Both the position numbers and the translations under genes were made by a program. Shown here piece by piece: positions 56,362 to 64,000 of a stretch of 64,000 bases of DNA (the first letter of the stretch is position 1; the number at the start of each line of letters is the position of its first letter). This DNA comes from Nodularia sp. LEGE 06071. GTDB taxonomy: Bacteria; Cyanobacteriota; Cyanobacteriia; Cyanobacteriales; Nostocaceae. The stretch lies in the NCBI RefSeq assembly GCF_015207755.1, contig NZ_JADEWH010000004.1, positions 1 through 64,000 on the forward strand, in the 5' to 3' direction. The notes under the pieces are model-generated. The model searched no databases. It had not been told where the DNA came from and saw only the letters and a list, made by a program, of their open reading frames with translations.

Positions 56362-57084
56362 CTAAGTCGCAGGCTTTTCATACAAGCGTAGAAGACTACT
56401 ATTCACCATAGATGCTGCGTCAGAAGCCAGCCAAGCTGTAAATTCGCCAATATCATCAGCACTAATCCAGGTAGGTTGACTGCGCTCTTTGCTGGTGCGA
56501 GTCGCTACCCAGCTATGAACAATAACTTCGTTAATCCGCACAGCTTGACCTTTGTTTTCCTCCATCAATACCTGAGCTAGCATCAGCTGTCCAGCCGCAG
56601 GAATGCTCACAGGGCTGACATTGGGAATCGGGACTTCGGCTGCGGCTCCTCCAATGAAGGTGTAGCTAGCTCCCTGATGTCCTTGAAGCATAGGCAGAAA
56701 TGTTCGGGCGGCGATGAAGTGACTGGTTAAATTACTATCTAAATATTGTTGCCATTCTGTGATTGAGACTTCAGTGATGGGTTTGTTGCCAAACCACCAA
56801 CCACCAAGGGAAGCAACTACAGCATCAATCTGTCCAAATTGTTTGAGGAGTTGGTCGCGAATGCTCTCGGCACTATCAATTTGTCCAATTTCTCCGACAA
56901 TGGGAATAAAGCGATCGCCATCAGCCAGTTTACCTAAATAAGTGCGTAGTTCTTCTAGTTTTTCGGCTTGGCGCGACGGTACAGCTACTATGGCTCCTGC
57001 TTTGAGAAATGCCCTCACAATGCCTTCTCCCACATTGCCTGCACCACCAATAATTAATGCAACTTTGTTTTCTAGTTGATTCAT
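56362..57084 (-). CDS. Short-chain dehydrogenase-like protein without the catalytic Tyr-Lys pair
   Basis: A 240-residue Rossmann protein. The nucleotide-binding motif is GGAGNVGEG near residue 13, and ASLGGWW stands in the place of NNAG. Where active SDR enzymes have YxxxK, this protein reads SPVSIPAAGQLML, with neither Tyr nor Lys, so it is an atypical or non-catalytic SDR. The ATG at 57084 starts the fold (MNQLENKVALIIGG). It is downstream of a normal SDR gene (58-bp gap) and probably cotranscribed with it. Confidence 0.8.
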   Translation of the reverse strand: MNQLENKVALIIGGAGNVGEGIVRAFLKAGAIVAVPSRQAEKLEELRTYLGKLADGDRFIPIVGEIGQIDSAESIRDQLLKQFGQIDAVVASLGGWWFGNKPITEVSITEWQQYLDSNLTSHFIAARTFLPMLQGHQGASYTFIGGAAAEVPIPNVSPVSIPAAGQLMLAQVLMEENKGQAVRINEVIVHSWVATRTSKERSQPTWISADDIGEFTAWLASDAASMVNSSLLRLYEKPAT

Positions 57085-57142
57085 GATTGCTCCCGGATTA
57101 ATTTTTTGTTCGACAACCCACATTGAGAAAGTCAAGCCGTGA

Positions 57143-57898
57143 TTACGCCGCTAGTACCCCACCATCCACAGCTAGGGTATGTCCGTTGACAAAATCGGTA
57201 GCATCAGAACACAACCAGATCACAGCATTAGCAATGTCCTCTGGTTTACCCAAACGTCCGGCGGGAACAAAATTTTCAAAAGCTTTGGTATTACCGCCAG
57301 TTGCTTGACTGAGCATTTCAGTTTCAATTGGCCCTGGTGCGATCGCATTTATCCGAATTTTTTGGGAAGCATATTCTAGTGCGGCGGCTTTTGTCAGCAT
57401 CACTACAGCAGTTTTAGAGGCATCGTAAATCGATAAGCCGGGTGCTAAAGGACGAAAACCATTGATGGAAGATGTGTTGACAATTGCGCCTCCATTGCCT
57501 TGAGCTAACATCTGGGAAATTTCGTGCTTCATACAGAGAAAAACTCCCTTGACATTGACTCCAAAAACTCGGTCATAAGTTTGCTCTGTTTGCTCTGCCA
57601 GCAAGGCATTTTCACCCAGCAACCCGGCATTATTAAAGGCGATATCCAGCCTACCAAACTTATTGACAACGGCGGCAATGGTTGCTGCTATGTCTGCTTC
57701 TTGAGAGACATCGGCTTTCACAAATAAACCTTCACTTCCCACCTGGTGAATTAAGTTGACGGTTTCACTACCTTCTTCTTCCCTCCGTCCGACTACCACA
57801 ACTTTGGCACCAGCATGAGCTAAAGCGATCGCAGTAGTACGCCCAATGCCAGAAGTACCACCAGTCACCAGGGCAACTTTGTTTTCTAACGGTTTCAT
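57143..57898 (-). CDS. Classical short-chain dehydrogenase/reductase
   Basis: A 251-residue NAD(P)-dependent oxidoreductase with TGGTSGIGR (residues 12-20), NNAG near 90, catalytic Ser in NTSSINGF, YDASK near 158 and IAPGPIETEM. All catalytic residues are present. The substrate cannot be named. It is the first gene after the divergent promoter region shared with an HxlR regulator, so it and the next SDR are likely regulated by that protein. Confidence 0.9.
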   Translation of the reverse strand: MKPLENKVALVTGGTSGIGRTTAIALAHAGAKVVVVGRREEEGSETVNLIHQVGSEGLFVKADVSQEADIAATIAAVVNKFGRLDIAFNNAGLLGENALLAEQTEQTYDRVFGVNVKGVFLCMKHEISQMLAQGNGGAIVNTSSINGFRPLAPGLSIYDASKTAVVMLTKAAALEYASQKIRINAIAPGPIETEMLSQATGGNTKAFENFVPAGRLGKPEDIANAVIWLCSDATDFVNGHTLAVDGGVLAA

Positions 57899-57916
57899 CC
57901 AAATCGCTCCATTTTC

Positions 57917-57986
57917 AGTAACTACAGCAGTGTGCCTGATTTGGATTCTTCTTTACAAGAAGGAACTTCCAGGTGATATAGTTACC
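57917..57986. promoter_or_regulatory. Candidate HxlR operator region between divergent genes
   Basis: The 90-bp gap contains inverted GTAACTA (57918-57924) and TAGTTAC (57979-57985), and a hairpin TTCTTCTTTACAAGAAGGAA between them. The right arm overlaps the probable ribosome binding region of the HxlR gene. HxlR proteins commonly regulate divergent oxidoreductase genes. The function is inferred. Confidence 0.4.
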
Positions 57987-57988
57987 TC

Positions 57989-58360
57989 ATGGTTCCTAAC
58001 AATCGGCAAATACTCTTAAGCGCAGACTGCCCTGTGCGGCAAATGCTCGATTTAGTCGGAGATAAATGGACACCGCCAGTACTGTATCTCCTATCTTCTG
58101 GTACTAAGCGATATACTGAGTTTCAACGTCAAATTCCTAAGATATCCAAAAAAATGCTGACACAAACCCTGAGAAGGTTGGAGTCAGCTGGTGTTGTTAA
58201 TCGCACCGTATACCCGATTGTGCCGCCCAAGGTGGAATATGACCTCACGCCCTTTGGGGAAAAATTGATTGAACCAATTGCTGGGTTGGCAGCATGGGCT
58301 TGGCAGCACCAAGAAGAATTAAAACTGGTATCCGAACGTCAGCAGAAATCAGAAGTTTAA
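57989..58360 (+). CDS. HxlR-family transcriptional regulator
   Basis: A 123-residue winged-helix DNA-binding protein. Family features: Cys14 (SADCPVRQMLDLVGDKW), the helix-turn-helix RYTEFQRQIPKISKKMLTQT and wing region VNRTVYPIVPPKVEYDLTPF. The conserved Cys is used in redox or electrophile sensing in several HxlR proteins. It is divergent from the SDR pair, which may be its target. Its stop overlaps that of the convergent DUF2267 gene by 4 bp. Confidence 0.92.
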   Translation: MVPNNRQILLSADCPVRQMLDLVGDKWTPPVLYLLSSGTKRYTEFQRQIPKISKKMLTQTLRRLESAGVVNRTVYPIVPPKVEYDLTPFGEKLIEPIAGLAAWAWQHQEELKLVSERQQKSEV

Positions 58361-58854
58361 GCTCGGACTTCTTCAGGCCAGAGTTCTCGCAACGCCGGCG
58401 GTAACATATTAATCACATCATCAATTTCTCCTCTGGTAACCCGTTCCGCCAGTAGTTGGAATACCGCACGCACTACCCGCTCGGCATCAACTTCGGGGTC
58501 AATGTTGCGAAAATAATCACGAATATGCTGTAAAAATGCTTCTTTATTCCTTTCTTTAGTGGGAGTTGCGCCAGGTCGCCAGTTTTCGTAATAAAACCCT
58601 CCTAAGAGAATGGGTAACTGCGCTCCTAAATGTGCCGCTTCTGCTACCGTCAGGCGATCGCGCAAGGCGTGTAATGTGGCGCGTAATGCCTGAAATACTT
58701 GATGCTTACTTTCCCAGCCCAGCTTATTACACAAGTCATTTACCCAAGGAATTGTCGTCTGAACTGTCGTATCAAAAATATCCAGTCCTGTCATTGTCAT
58801 AGCGATCGCTCCTGTCTCTATGCTTTGAGTTGCCTGTTTTTCCAATCCTTTCAT
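58357..58854 (-). CDS. DUF2267 protein
   Basis: A 165-residue protein; the core from about residue 25 (IFDTTVQTTIPWVNDLCNKL) through HALRDRLTVAEAAHLGAQLP, LLGGFYYENWRPG and VVRAVFQLLAERVTRGEIDD is the DUF2267 domain, an all-helical domain of unknown function common in stress or signalling contexts. The start may be at 58854 or at the internal Met near 58800; the first 18 residues are not conserved-looking. Confidence 0.85.
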   Translation of the reverse strand: MKGLEKQATQSIETGAIAMTMTGLDIFDTTVQTTIPWVNDLCNKLGWESKHQVFQALRATLHALRDRLTVAEAAHLGAQLPILLGGFYYENWRPGATPTKERNKEAFLQHIRDYFRNIDPEVDAERVVRAVFQLLAERVTRGEIDDVINMLPPALRELWPEEVRA

Positions 58855-59080
58855 CTTCTCCAGTCCATCCTAAGAACTCAGAAGTCGCTTCTCCTCTGAC
58901 GAATGGTGTGTGATACCTAATTTACTCCTCTGTCTCAGGGATTGAGTCACTGTTAAACCTGAATGTGAGATGAATTACACAGCAATACCCGATAAAAATA
59001 GTCGGGTATGTTTGACGGGTATTTTGACTCGTGTTAGTATCAGGCGACAGTTGAGCGACAAAACAGGGAAGGCTTCATTT

Positions 59081-60385
59081 ATGACTCAAGCAATCACCAA
59101 AGATACCCAATCAACAACTTCGACTTTAAAAGCTTTAAAGTGTAAAGAATGTGGTGCGGAATACGAACTTAAAGCCAGTCATGTCTGTGAGTTATGCTTT
59201 GGTCCATTGGAAGTCAAGTATGATTTCAGTGAGTTACGTCTGACGATCACTCGTGAAAAAATTGCCGCCGGTCCAAATTCAATTTGGCGCTACCGTCCCT
59301 TTTTGCCCGTTGCAACTGACAATGTAATTGATGTGGGAACAGGAATGACTCCCCTGGTCCGTTCCCACCGCCTGGCTCGTCGCCTGGGTTTAAATAAGCT
59401 TTATATTAAAAATGATGCTGTGAATATGCCCACCTTGAGCTTTAAGGATCGGGTGGTGTCAGTGGCTCTCAGCCGAGCGCGTGAGTTGGGTTTCACTACC
59501 GTTTCCTGTGCTAGCACTGGTAACTTGGCTAATTCTACAGCTGCGATCGCAGCTCATGCTGGTTTAGATTGTTGTGTATTCATCCCCGCAGACTTAGAAG
59601 CTGGTAAAATCCTGGGTAGCTTAATCTACAGTCCCACGCTGATGGCAGTCAAGGGCAACTACGACCAGGTAAATCGTCTCTGCTCGGAAGTTGCAAATAC
59701 ACACGGCTGGGGTTTTGTCAATATTAATTTGCGCCCTTATTATTCTGAAGGTTCTAAAACTTTAGGTTTTGAAGTTGCAGAACAACTCGGTTGGGAACTA
59801 CCAGATCATGTAGTTGCTCCCCTGGCCTCTGGTTCACTATTCACCAAAATTTATAAAGGTTTCCAAGAATTTGTGGAAGTCGGTTTAGTAGAAGCTAAAG
59901 ATGTCCGCTTCAGTGGCGCTCAACCCGAAGGTTGTTCACCCATCGCCCAAGCATTTAAAGAAGGGCGCGACTTTATTAAACCAGTGAAACCGAATACAAT
60001 TGCTAAATCACTAGCCATTGGTAATCCCGCAGATGGTATTTATGCTGTTGAACTGGCTAAGAAAACTGGCGGTAATATTGAATCAGTCAATGATGCCGAA
60101 ATTATTGAAGGCATCAAGCTACTAGCAGAAACCGAAGGCATTTTCACAGAAACAGCAGGTGGTACAACCATTGCTGTGCTGAAAAAATTAGTCGAAGCCG
60201 GCAAGATTGACCCAGATGAAACTACAGTAGTTTACATCACTGGTAATGGTTTGAAAACTCAAGAAGCAGTCCAAGGCTACGTCGGCGAACCTTTGACAAT
60301 TGATGCTAAACTAGATAGTTTTGAACGTGCCTTAGAGCGCTCTCGCACACTTGACCGCTTGGAATGGCAACAAGTCCTCGTTTAG
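59081..60385 (+). CDS. thrC: ThrC, threonine synthase
   Basis: A 434-residue pyridoxal-phosphate enzyme converting O-phospho-L-homoserine to threonine. An N-terminal zinc ribbon (C21, C24, C36, C39) is followed by the fold-type II domain with PLP Lys122 (LSFKDRVVSVAL) and the phosphate-binding CASTGNLANSTAA. The ATG at 59081 is preferred; the longer upstream frame adds 37 residues unlike the family. A MoaD-like gene follows 91 bp downstream, an arrangement often seen in cyanobacteria. Confidence 0.94.
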   Translation: MTQAITKDTQSTTSTLKALKCKECGAEYELKASHVCELCFGPLEVKYDFSELRLTITREKIAAGPNSIWRYRPFLPVATDNVIDVGTGMTPLVRSHRLARRLGLNKLYIKNDAVNMPTLSFKDRVVSVALSRARELGFTTVSCASTGNLANSTAAIAAHAGLDCCVFIPADLEAGKILGSLIYSPTLMAVKGNYDQVNRLCSEVANTHGWGFVNINLRPYYSEGSKTLGFEVAEQLGWELPDHVVAPLASGSLFTKIYKGFQEFVEVGLVEAKDVRFSGAQPEGCSPIAQAFKEGRDFIKPVKPNTIAKSLAIGNPADGIYAVELAKKTGGNIESVNDAEIIEGIKLLAETEGIFTETAGGTTIAVLKKLVEAGKIDPDETTVVYITGNGLKTQEAVQGYVGEPLTIDAKLDSFERALERSRTLDRLEWQQVLV

Positions 60386-60476
60386 TTACGAGTTGTGAGT
60401 TAAGAGTTTTCTTCCTAACTTTCAACTGCTAACTTGACTCTTAACTCTCCCCTTTCACTCTTAAATTTCTACTTCT

Positions 60477-60752
60477 ATGGCTGTTAAAGTTTTAGTTCCC
60501 ACTGCCCTGCAAAAATTCACAAATAACCAAGCTACCCTGACCTGTAGTGGTAGTAATGTTTCTGAACTGTTCGATTCTCTAGAGCAAAACTGCCCTGGTA
60601 TTAAAGCCCGGTTATGTGACGAAAAAGGACAGGCGCGGCGATTTTTAAATTTCTATGTGAATAGTGAAGATATCCGCTTTTTAGATGGGATAGAGACACC
60701 ACTCAAAGATGGTGATGAAGTAAGTATTGTCCCAGCTGTGGCTGGTGGTTGA
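60477..60752 (+). CDS. MoaD/ThiS-family sulfur-carrier-like protein
   Basis: A 91-residue beta-grasp protein ending VAGG. Its longer loop (RARL-type [20 protein letters not shown]) and [20 protein letters not shown] resemble CysO-like sulfur carriers rather than MoaD proper. In actinobacteria CysO gives sulfur for cysteine synthesis; next to threonine synthase a role in amino-acid sulfur metabolism is possible. The C-terminal GG suggests thiocarboxylate formation. Confidence 0.85.
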   Translation: MAVKVLVPTALQKFTNNQATLTCSGSNVSELFDSLEQNCPGIKARLCDEKGQARRFLNFYVNSEDIRFLDGIETPLKDGDEVSIVPAVAGG

Positions 60753-60797
60753 TACAGAACACGGGTTTCGTAGCCCGAAGCAGTTTTGACTTGAGAT

Positions 60798-61007
60798 TCA
60801 AACGATTGCACTCTTTGATTTAGGGGTGCGATCGCATTGTTCTTTGTATTCTTCCTGAATCATGTCAAACACATAAACGAGTTCGACACGAGCTTCATTT
60901 GGTGTTTCTCCCCAAGCGTGACAACCAACAATCGCTGGGACATAAGCCACAAATGTGCCATTGTCATCAGGACGAATCACAGTGGTGTAGTCTTGCAAAA
61001 GCTTCAT
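60798..61007 (-). CDS. HicB-like antitoxin-fold protein
   Basis: A 69-residue protein with the HicB core: DDNGTFVAYVPAIVGCHAWG followed by ETPNEARVELVYVFDMIQEE. HicB proteins bind and block the HicA mRNA interferase. It has no fused DNA-binding domain and no hicA gene beside it, so it may be a solitary HicB. The start at 61007 is an ATG. Confidence 0.8.
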   Translation of the reverse strand: MKLLQDYTTVIRPDDNGTFVAYVPAIVGCHAWGETPNEARVELVYVFDMIQEEYKEQCDRTPKSKSAIV

Positions 61008-61117
61008 GGCATGGAAGTTTTAGTTACACTTTATAGTTTACAGCGATCGCCAAGCTCTCCTATGTCAAAATGAAGATAAAATCGCTCCCGAAGCTAGACA
61101 AAGGATTGACCTGAGCA

Positions 61118-61747
61118 ATGGCAGAAGAAAAAAATCACAATCAAGCGGGAGAAGTGGCTCCCAGCACTGTTGACAAACAGGCTCCCACTGTCGCTGAAGT
61201 AAATGTTCCCAGCACTGACGAACCAGTAGCAACAGATATCCCTACTGCCAACGCGCCAGACCCCAAAGCAGCGAACCCAGAAGTTAACCCCAACGCCGCT
61301 ACGACAAAAACAGCACCACCCAAGGCAGAAAAGCCCCCTGCCGCAGCCAAAGCCGCAAAAAAGGAAAAACCTCCAGCGGTGGAAGATAAGCCCTTTGTAG
61401 AGTTTATGGAGCAACACTACTTGCCAACTTTGCAAAAAGCGATCGCCCAGGAAGGTGTAGAAGATTTGCAGCTGGCTTTTGCGAAACAGAAACTTCCCGT
61501 ATCGGGGTTTCAGTCAGCCGAAGAATGCTGGCAAGTTGTTGGCAGTTGGCAAAATGGTCAACGTCAGTTTAACGTGTATTTCCCAGAGGAAAGTATTACC
61601 GGGAAAAAGGGATTTTCTTGCAACGAAGGGAAAAAACCTAGCACACTTGAGTCATTCTTAATTGATGAGCGCAAGATTACACTAGACCTTTTAGTATTTG
61701 GTATAGTCCAGCGTTTGAACGGTCAGAAGTGGCTAGGTAGAAATTAG
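61118..61747 (+). CDS. DUF2996 protein with Pro/Ala-rich N-terminus
   Basis: A 209-residue protein. Residues 1-88 are low-complexity (Ala, Pro, Lys, Glu, Thr), and residues about 90-209 are the conserved domain (KPFVEFMEQHYLPTLQKAIA, FQSAEECWQVVGSWQNGQRQ, FNVYFPEESITGKKGFSC) that I recognise as cyanobacterial DUF2996. The function is unknown. No signal peptide or membrane segment is present. Confidence 0.82.
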   Translation: MAEEKNHNQAGEVAPSTVDKQAPTVAEVNVPSTDEPVATDIPTANAPDPKAANPEVNPNAATTKTAPPKAEKPPAAAKAAKKEKPPAVEDKPFVEFMEQHYLPTLQKAIAQEGVEDLQLAFAKQKLPVSGFQSAEECWQVVGSWQNGQRQFNVYFPEESITGKKGFSCNEGKKPSTLESFLIDERKITLDLLVFGIVQRLNGQKWLGRN

Positions 61748-61888
61748 TTAAGTTCATCGAAGTAGTAGGTAACGGCTCCAGTAATGGGGTCGTTATCAGT
61801 TGGTTGGTAGACTTGAGAAGCGATCGCTTGTTGATTTAGAGTGACACCCTCTGACTAGCAATTCTTGATTTCTGCAAGCCGCACACTC

Positions 61889-63212
61889 GTGACTTCTAGT
61901 CATGAGTTAGGCGTGACCTATTCCTATATTTACCATATTCTGATATGGAATATGATAAAATTGTTTCGGCGGTATATCAAAACTCAGAATGCAAAAAGCG
62001 TTTAAAGTAACACTTATTCCTAACCACAACCAACAAGTCTTAATTAATAAGACAATCGGTTGTGCTAGGTTTGTGTATAACCACTTTTTAGCATTGAAGC
62101 AGGAGCTATACACGACTGAGCAAAAAACTTTAAACTACAATGCTTGTAGTCAGCAGTTAACTCTATTCAAAAAAGAGATTGAATGGTTAAAAGAAGTAGA
62201 TAAATTTGCCTTACAGAATTCACTCAAGAATTTAGAAGCAGCATACAAAAACTTTTTTGCTGACTTGAAAAAGTCTAAGAACAAGAAAGGTGTCGGATTC
62301 CCTAAGTTTAAGAAAAAAAATGGCTGCAAGCAATCTTACAAAACGAATCTTACCAACGGCAACATACAGATAATACAGAATCGTTTAAAGCTTCCTAAGC
62401 TAGGATGGGTCAAGTTTCACAAGTCACAAGATATTGCTGGGAAGCTTGTAAACGTTACGATAAACCGGACTGCTTCTGGTAAATATATTGCCAGTATCCT
62501 GTGTGAAACCGAGATAGAGAAATATCCCCAAGTAACACAAAATATCGGGTTAGATTTGGGAGTAAAGTCTTATCTTGTTACTAGTAACAGTGAAGTTGTA
62601 GACAATCCCAAATATTACCGGACTCAAAAAAGGAAATTACGTAAAGCACACAAGAAATTATCTCGCACTGTAAAAGGTAGTAGTAATCGAGTCAAAGCGA
62701 AAGTCAAGCTGGCTCGTACCTACGAACGGATTACCAATTTGAGAGATGACTTTTTGCACAAGTTGTCAACCCGCTTAATCAAAGAAAACAGCATTATCTG
62801 TATTGAAGATTTGCGAGTTGCTAACATGGTCAAGAACCATAAATTAGCATTGAGTATTTCAGATGCTAGTTGGTCTAAATTCATTACCATGTTGGAATAC
62901 AAAGCTTTGTGGCATGACAGAGTTGTCCAAAAAGTTGACACGTTTTATCCCTCATCCCAGACTTGCAACCATTGTGGTTTTATCAACCCATTAGTTAAAG
63001 ATTTAAAGTTGCGTGAATGGTCTTGTCCTAGTTGCAATAATTACAACTTAAGGGATAAAAATGCAGCGCTTAATATATTAAGTGAGGGTTTGAGATTACT
63101 AACCGCCGTCGGTACGCCGGAGGTTATAAAAAACGCCTGTGGAGAACTTGTAAGTCCTGAATTATTTCAGGCAGAGATCTTTGAAGCAGGAATCGCGTGA
63201 CTTCTAGTCATG
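61889..63212 (+). mobile_element. IS200/IS605-type tnpB-only element
   Basis: A tnpB gene lies between two direct copies of GTGACTTCTAGTCATG (61889-61904 and 63197-63212); each can form a small hairpin TGAC...GTCA. No tnpA is present, so the element cannot move by itself and would need a TnpA in trans. True ends may lie slightly outside these copies. Confidence 0.65.
61989..63200 (+). CDS. tnpB: TnpB, RNA-guided nuclease of IS200/IS605 elements
   Basis: A 403-residue protein with all catalytic residues of the split RuvC site: D189 (IGLDLGVKS), E273 (CIEDLRVAN) and D356 (LRDKNAALN). The zinc ribbon CNHC...CPSC (C326, C329, C346, C349) is intact. N-terminal [25 protein letters not shown] is typical. 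TnpB uses an omega (right-end) RNA made from the 3' end of the gene and the flanking DNA to cut the empty donor site. The protein looks active. The right-end repeat begins at the last codon. Confidence 0.95.
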   Translation: MQKAFKVTLIPNHNQQVLINKTIGCARFVYNHFLALKQELYTTEQKTLNYNACSQQLTLFKKEIEWLKEVDKFALQNSLKNLEAAYKNFFADLKKSKNKKGVGFPKFKKKNGCKQSYKTNLTNGNIQIIQNRLKLPKLGWVKFHKSQDIAGKLVNVTINRTASGKYIASILCETEIEKYPQVTQNIGLDLGVKSYLVTSNSEVVDNPKYYRTQKRKLRKAHKKLSRTVKGSSNRVKAKVKLARTYERITNLRDDFLHKLSTRLIKENSIICIEDLRVANMVKNHKLALSISDASWSKFITMLEYKALWHDRVVQKVDTFYPSSQTCNHCGFINPLVKDLKLREWSCPSCNNYNLRDKNAALNILSEGLRLLTAVGTPEVIKNACGELVSPELFQAEIFEAGIA

Positions 63213-63494
63213 CGAGGTTCAATCTGGGTTCCTTCAGCGTTGAGATATTGTTGCAACTCTTAACTTTTTCTATACTAAATTCTAGGCTGCATCTTGGTAG
63301 ACTGAGTTTTATACAAATCAATTATTCTCGTCTCCTGCGCCTTGTGAGAGCATTACCCCAAAGATTAATTGGGAAACAGGATGCCACAGATACAATCATG
63401 GGGAAACCCTGATGCAGTCTGACTTTCTGAATTACGAATTGGGATGAGCTTTCTGGTGTACTCAAGATAATAAAGACAAAAGAGCAATTAAGAC
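63201..63494 (+). other. Region after tnpB: candidate right-end RNA and acsF promoter
   Basis: The first part should carry the right end of the TnpB element; TnpB guide sequence would be copied from DNA just right of it (after about 63212). The rest, up to the ATG at 63495, presumably holds the acsF promoter. No open frame here is credible. Confidence 0.4.
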
Positions 63495-64000
63495 ATGGTA
63501 GATTCCCTCAAAAAACCAGGCTTTGAAGAAATGCGGCCAGGAGTGAAAACCCCGGCCAAAGAAACCCTGTTAACACCCAGGTTTTACACCACCGATTTTG
63601 ATGAAATGGAACGGATGGACATCTCCGTCAACGAAGACGAGTTACAAGCCATCCTCGAAGAGTTCCGTGTTGACTATAACCGCCATCACTTCGTTCGAGA
63701 TACCGAGTTTGAGCAATCCTGGGATCACATTGACGGAGAAACTCGCCAATTGTTTGTAGAATTTCTCGAACGTTCTTGCACGGCAGAGTTTTCGGGATTT
63801 TTGCTGTATAAAGAACTCGGCCGCCGTTTGAAGGGAAAAAGCCCAGTATTAGCTGAGTGCTTCAACCTGATGTCACGAGATGAAGCTCGTCATGCAGGCT
63901 TTTTGAACAAAGCGATGTCAGACTTCAATCTGTCGCTAGATTTAGGCTTTTTGACCAAGAGTCGCTCCTATACCTTCTTTAAGCCAAAATTCATATTCTA
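63495..64000 (+). CDS. acsF: AcsF, Mg-protoporphyrin IX monomethyl ester oxidative cyclase (5' part)
   Basis: The gene runs off the window end; 168 codons are visible. The protein begins [20 protein letters not shown] and shows the diiron ligands E98 ([14 protein letters not shown]) and E130/H133 ([10 protein letters not shown]). AcsF forms the isocyclic ring E of chlorophyll, using O2, on the thylakoid or plasma membrane. Identity is clear from these motifs and the cyanobacterial N-terminus. Cyanobacteria often have two acsF-type genes (aerobic and micro-oxic); which one this is cannot be told. Confidence 0.93.
   Translation, partial: MVDSLKKPGFEEMRPGVKTPAKETLLTPRFYTTDFDEMERMDISVNEDELQAILEEFRVDYNRHHFVRDTEFEQSWDHIDGETRQLFVEFLERSCTAEFSGFLLYKELGRRLKGKSPVLAECFNLMSRDEARHAGFLNKAMSDFNLSLDLGFLTKSRSYTFFKPKFIF

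Noticed and set aside
60753-61117. Search for a hicA toxin partner of the HicB-like gene
   Set aside because: No short frame with the HicA pattern lies on either side.
61094-61435. Minus-strand frames rich in Cys, Phe, Gly opposite the DUF2996 gene
   Set aside because: They are shadows of the Ala/Pro-rich coding region.

Overview
The window comes from a filamentous, heterocyst-forming cyanobacterium of the Nostocales; the genus cannot be fixed from sequence alone. The evidence is dense HIP1 octamers (GCGATCGC), photosynthesis and pigment genes (psb30, cyanoP, pcyA, acsF), short tandem heptamer repeats of the kind common in Nostocales, and heterocyst genes: hetF preceded by a tandem array that matches the NsiR1 small RNA, and a devB-devC-devA exporter operon.

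Layout. 0.1-0.8 kb: two small genes. 0.8-3.86 kb: a long non-coding region holding 14 direct repeats, read as NsiR1 genes on the minus strand, each with a TCCGGA-type promoter motif and its own terminator; they lead into hetF (3.86-6.38 kb). 6.5-10.2 kb: periplasmic peroxiredoxin, SipA-like protein, a Spy-like LTxxQ protein and a divergent NarL-type two-component pair. 10.7-14.1 kb: five same-strand genes (roadblock protein, MglA-like GTPase, DUF4388 protein, V4R protein, stand-alone protoglobin) that look like one signalling module. 14.2-21.9 kb: deaminase, ion channel, divergent histidine kinase, murE, glutaredoxin-like protein, Uma2 protein, kinase-GUN4 fusion. 22.2-29.6 kb: nuclease, PEP-CTERM protein, lipase-like protein, recJ, then a structured non-coding element that resembles an orphan IscB-type omega/HEARO RNA, and psb30. 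29.7-40.6 kb: Fe-S cluster type protein, paired half-size Mn exporter proteins, a large outer-membrane protein, a GAF-GAF-PAS adenylate cyclase and a HAD phosphatase. 40.6-44.2 kb: devBCA with a perfect NtcA-type palindrome upstream. 45.1-48.4 kb: pcyA, a CRISPR array of 14 repeats without cas genes, maf and cyanoP. 48.8-54.2 kb: J-domain protein, a double-glycine peptide with a poly-glutamate tail, a FecCD-type ABC uptake system without binding protein, a MoaD-like protein. 54.2-64 kb: a 160-bp heptamer repeat, a thiamine-diphosphate decarboxylase, two SDR genes divergent from an HxlR regulator, a DUF2267 protein, threonine synthase with a MoaD-like partner, HicB, DUF2996, a tnpB-only element, and the start of acsF cut by the window end.

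How the parts relate. HetF, NsiR1 and DevBCA all belong to heterocyst differentiation: HetF acts with HetR, NsiR1 is an early nitrogen-stress RNA, and DevBCA exports envelope glycolipids. The most interesting less-described unit is the 10.7-14.1 kb cluster, where a haem globin, a ligand-binding V4R protein and a small GTPase with its roadblock partner may form a gas- or ligand-responsive switch. Mobile and repeat DNA is frequent, and in at least two genes (glutaredoxin-like, recJ) a repeat that is normally intergenic seems to have become coding sequence.
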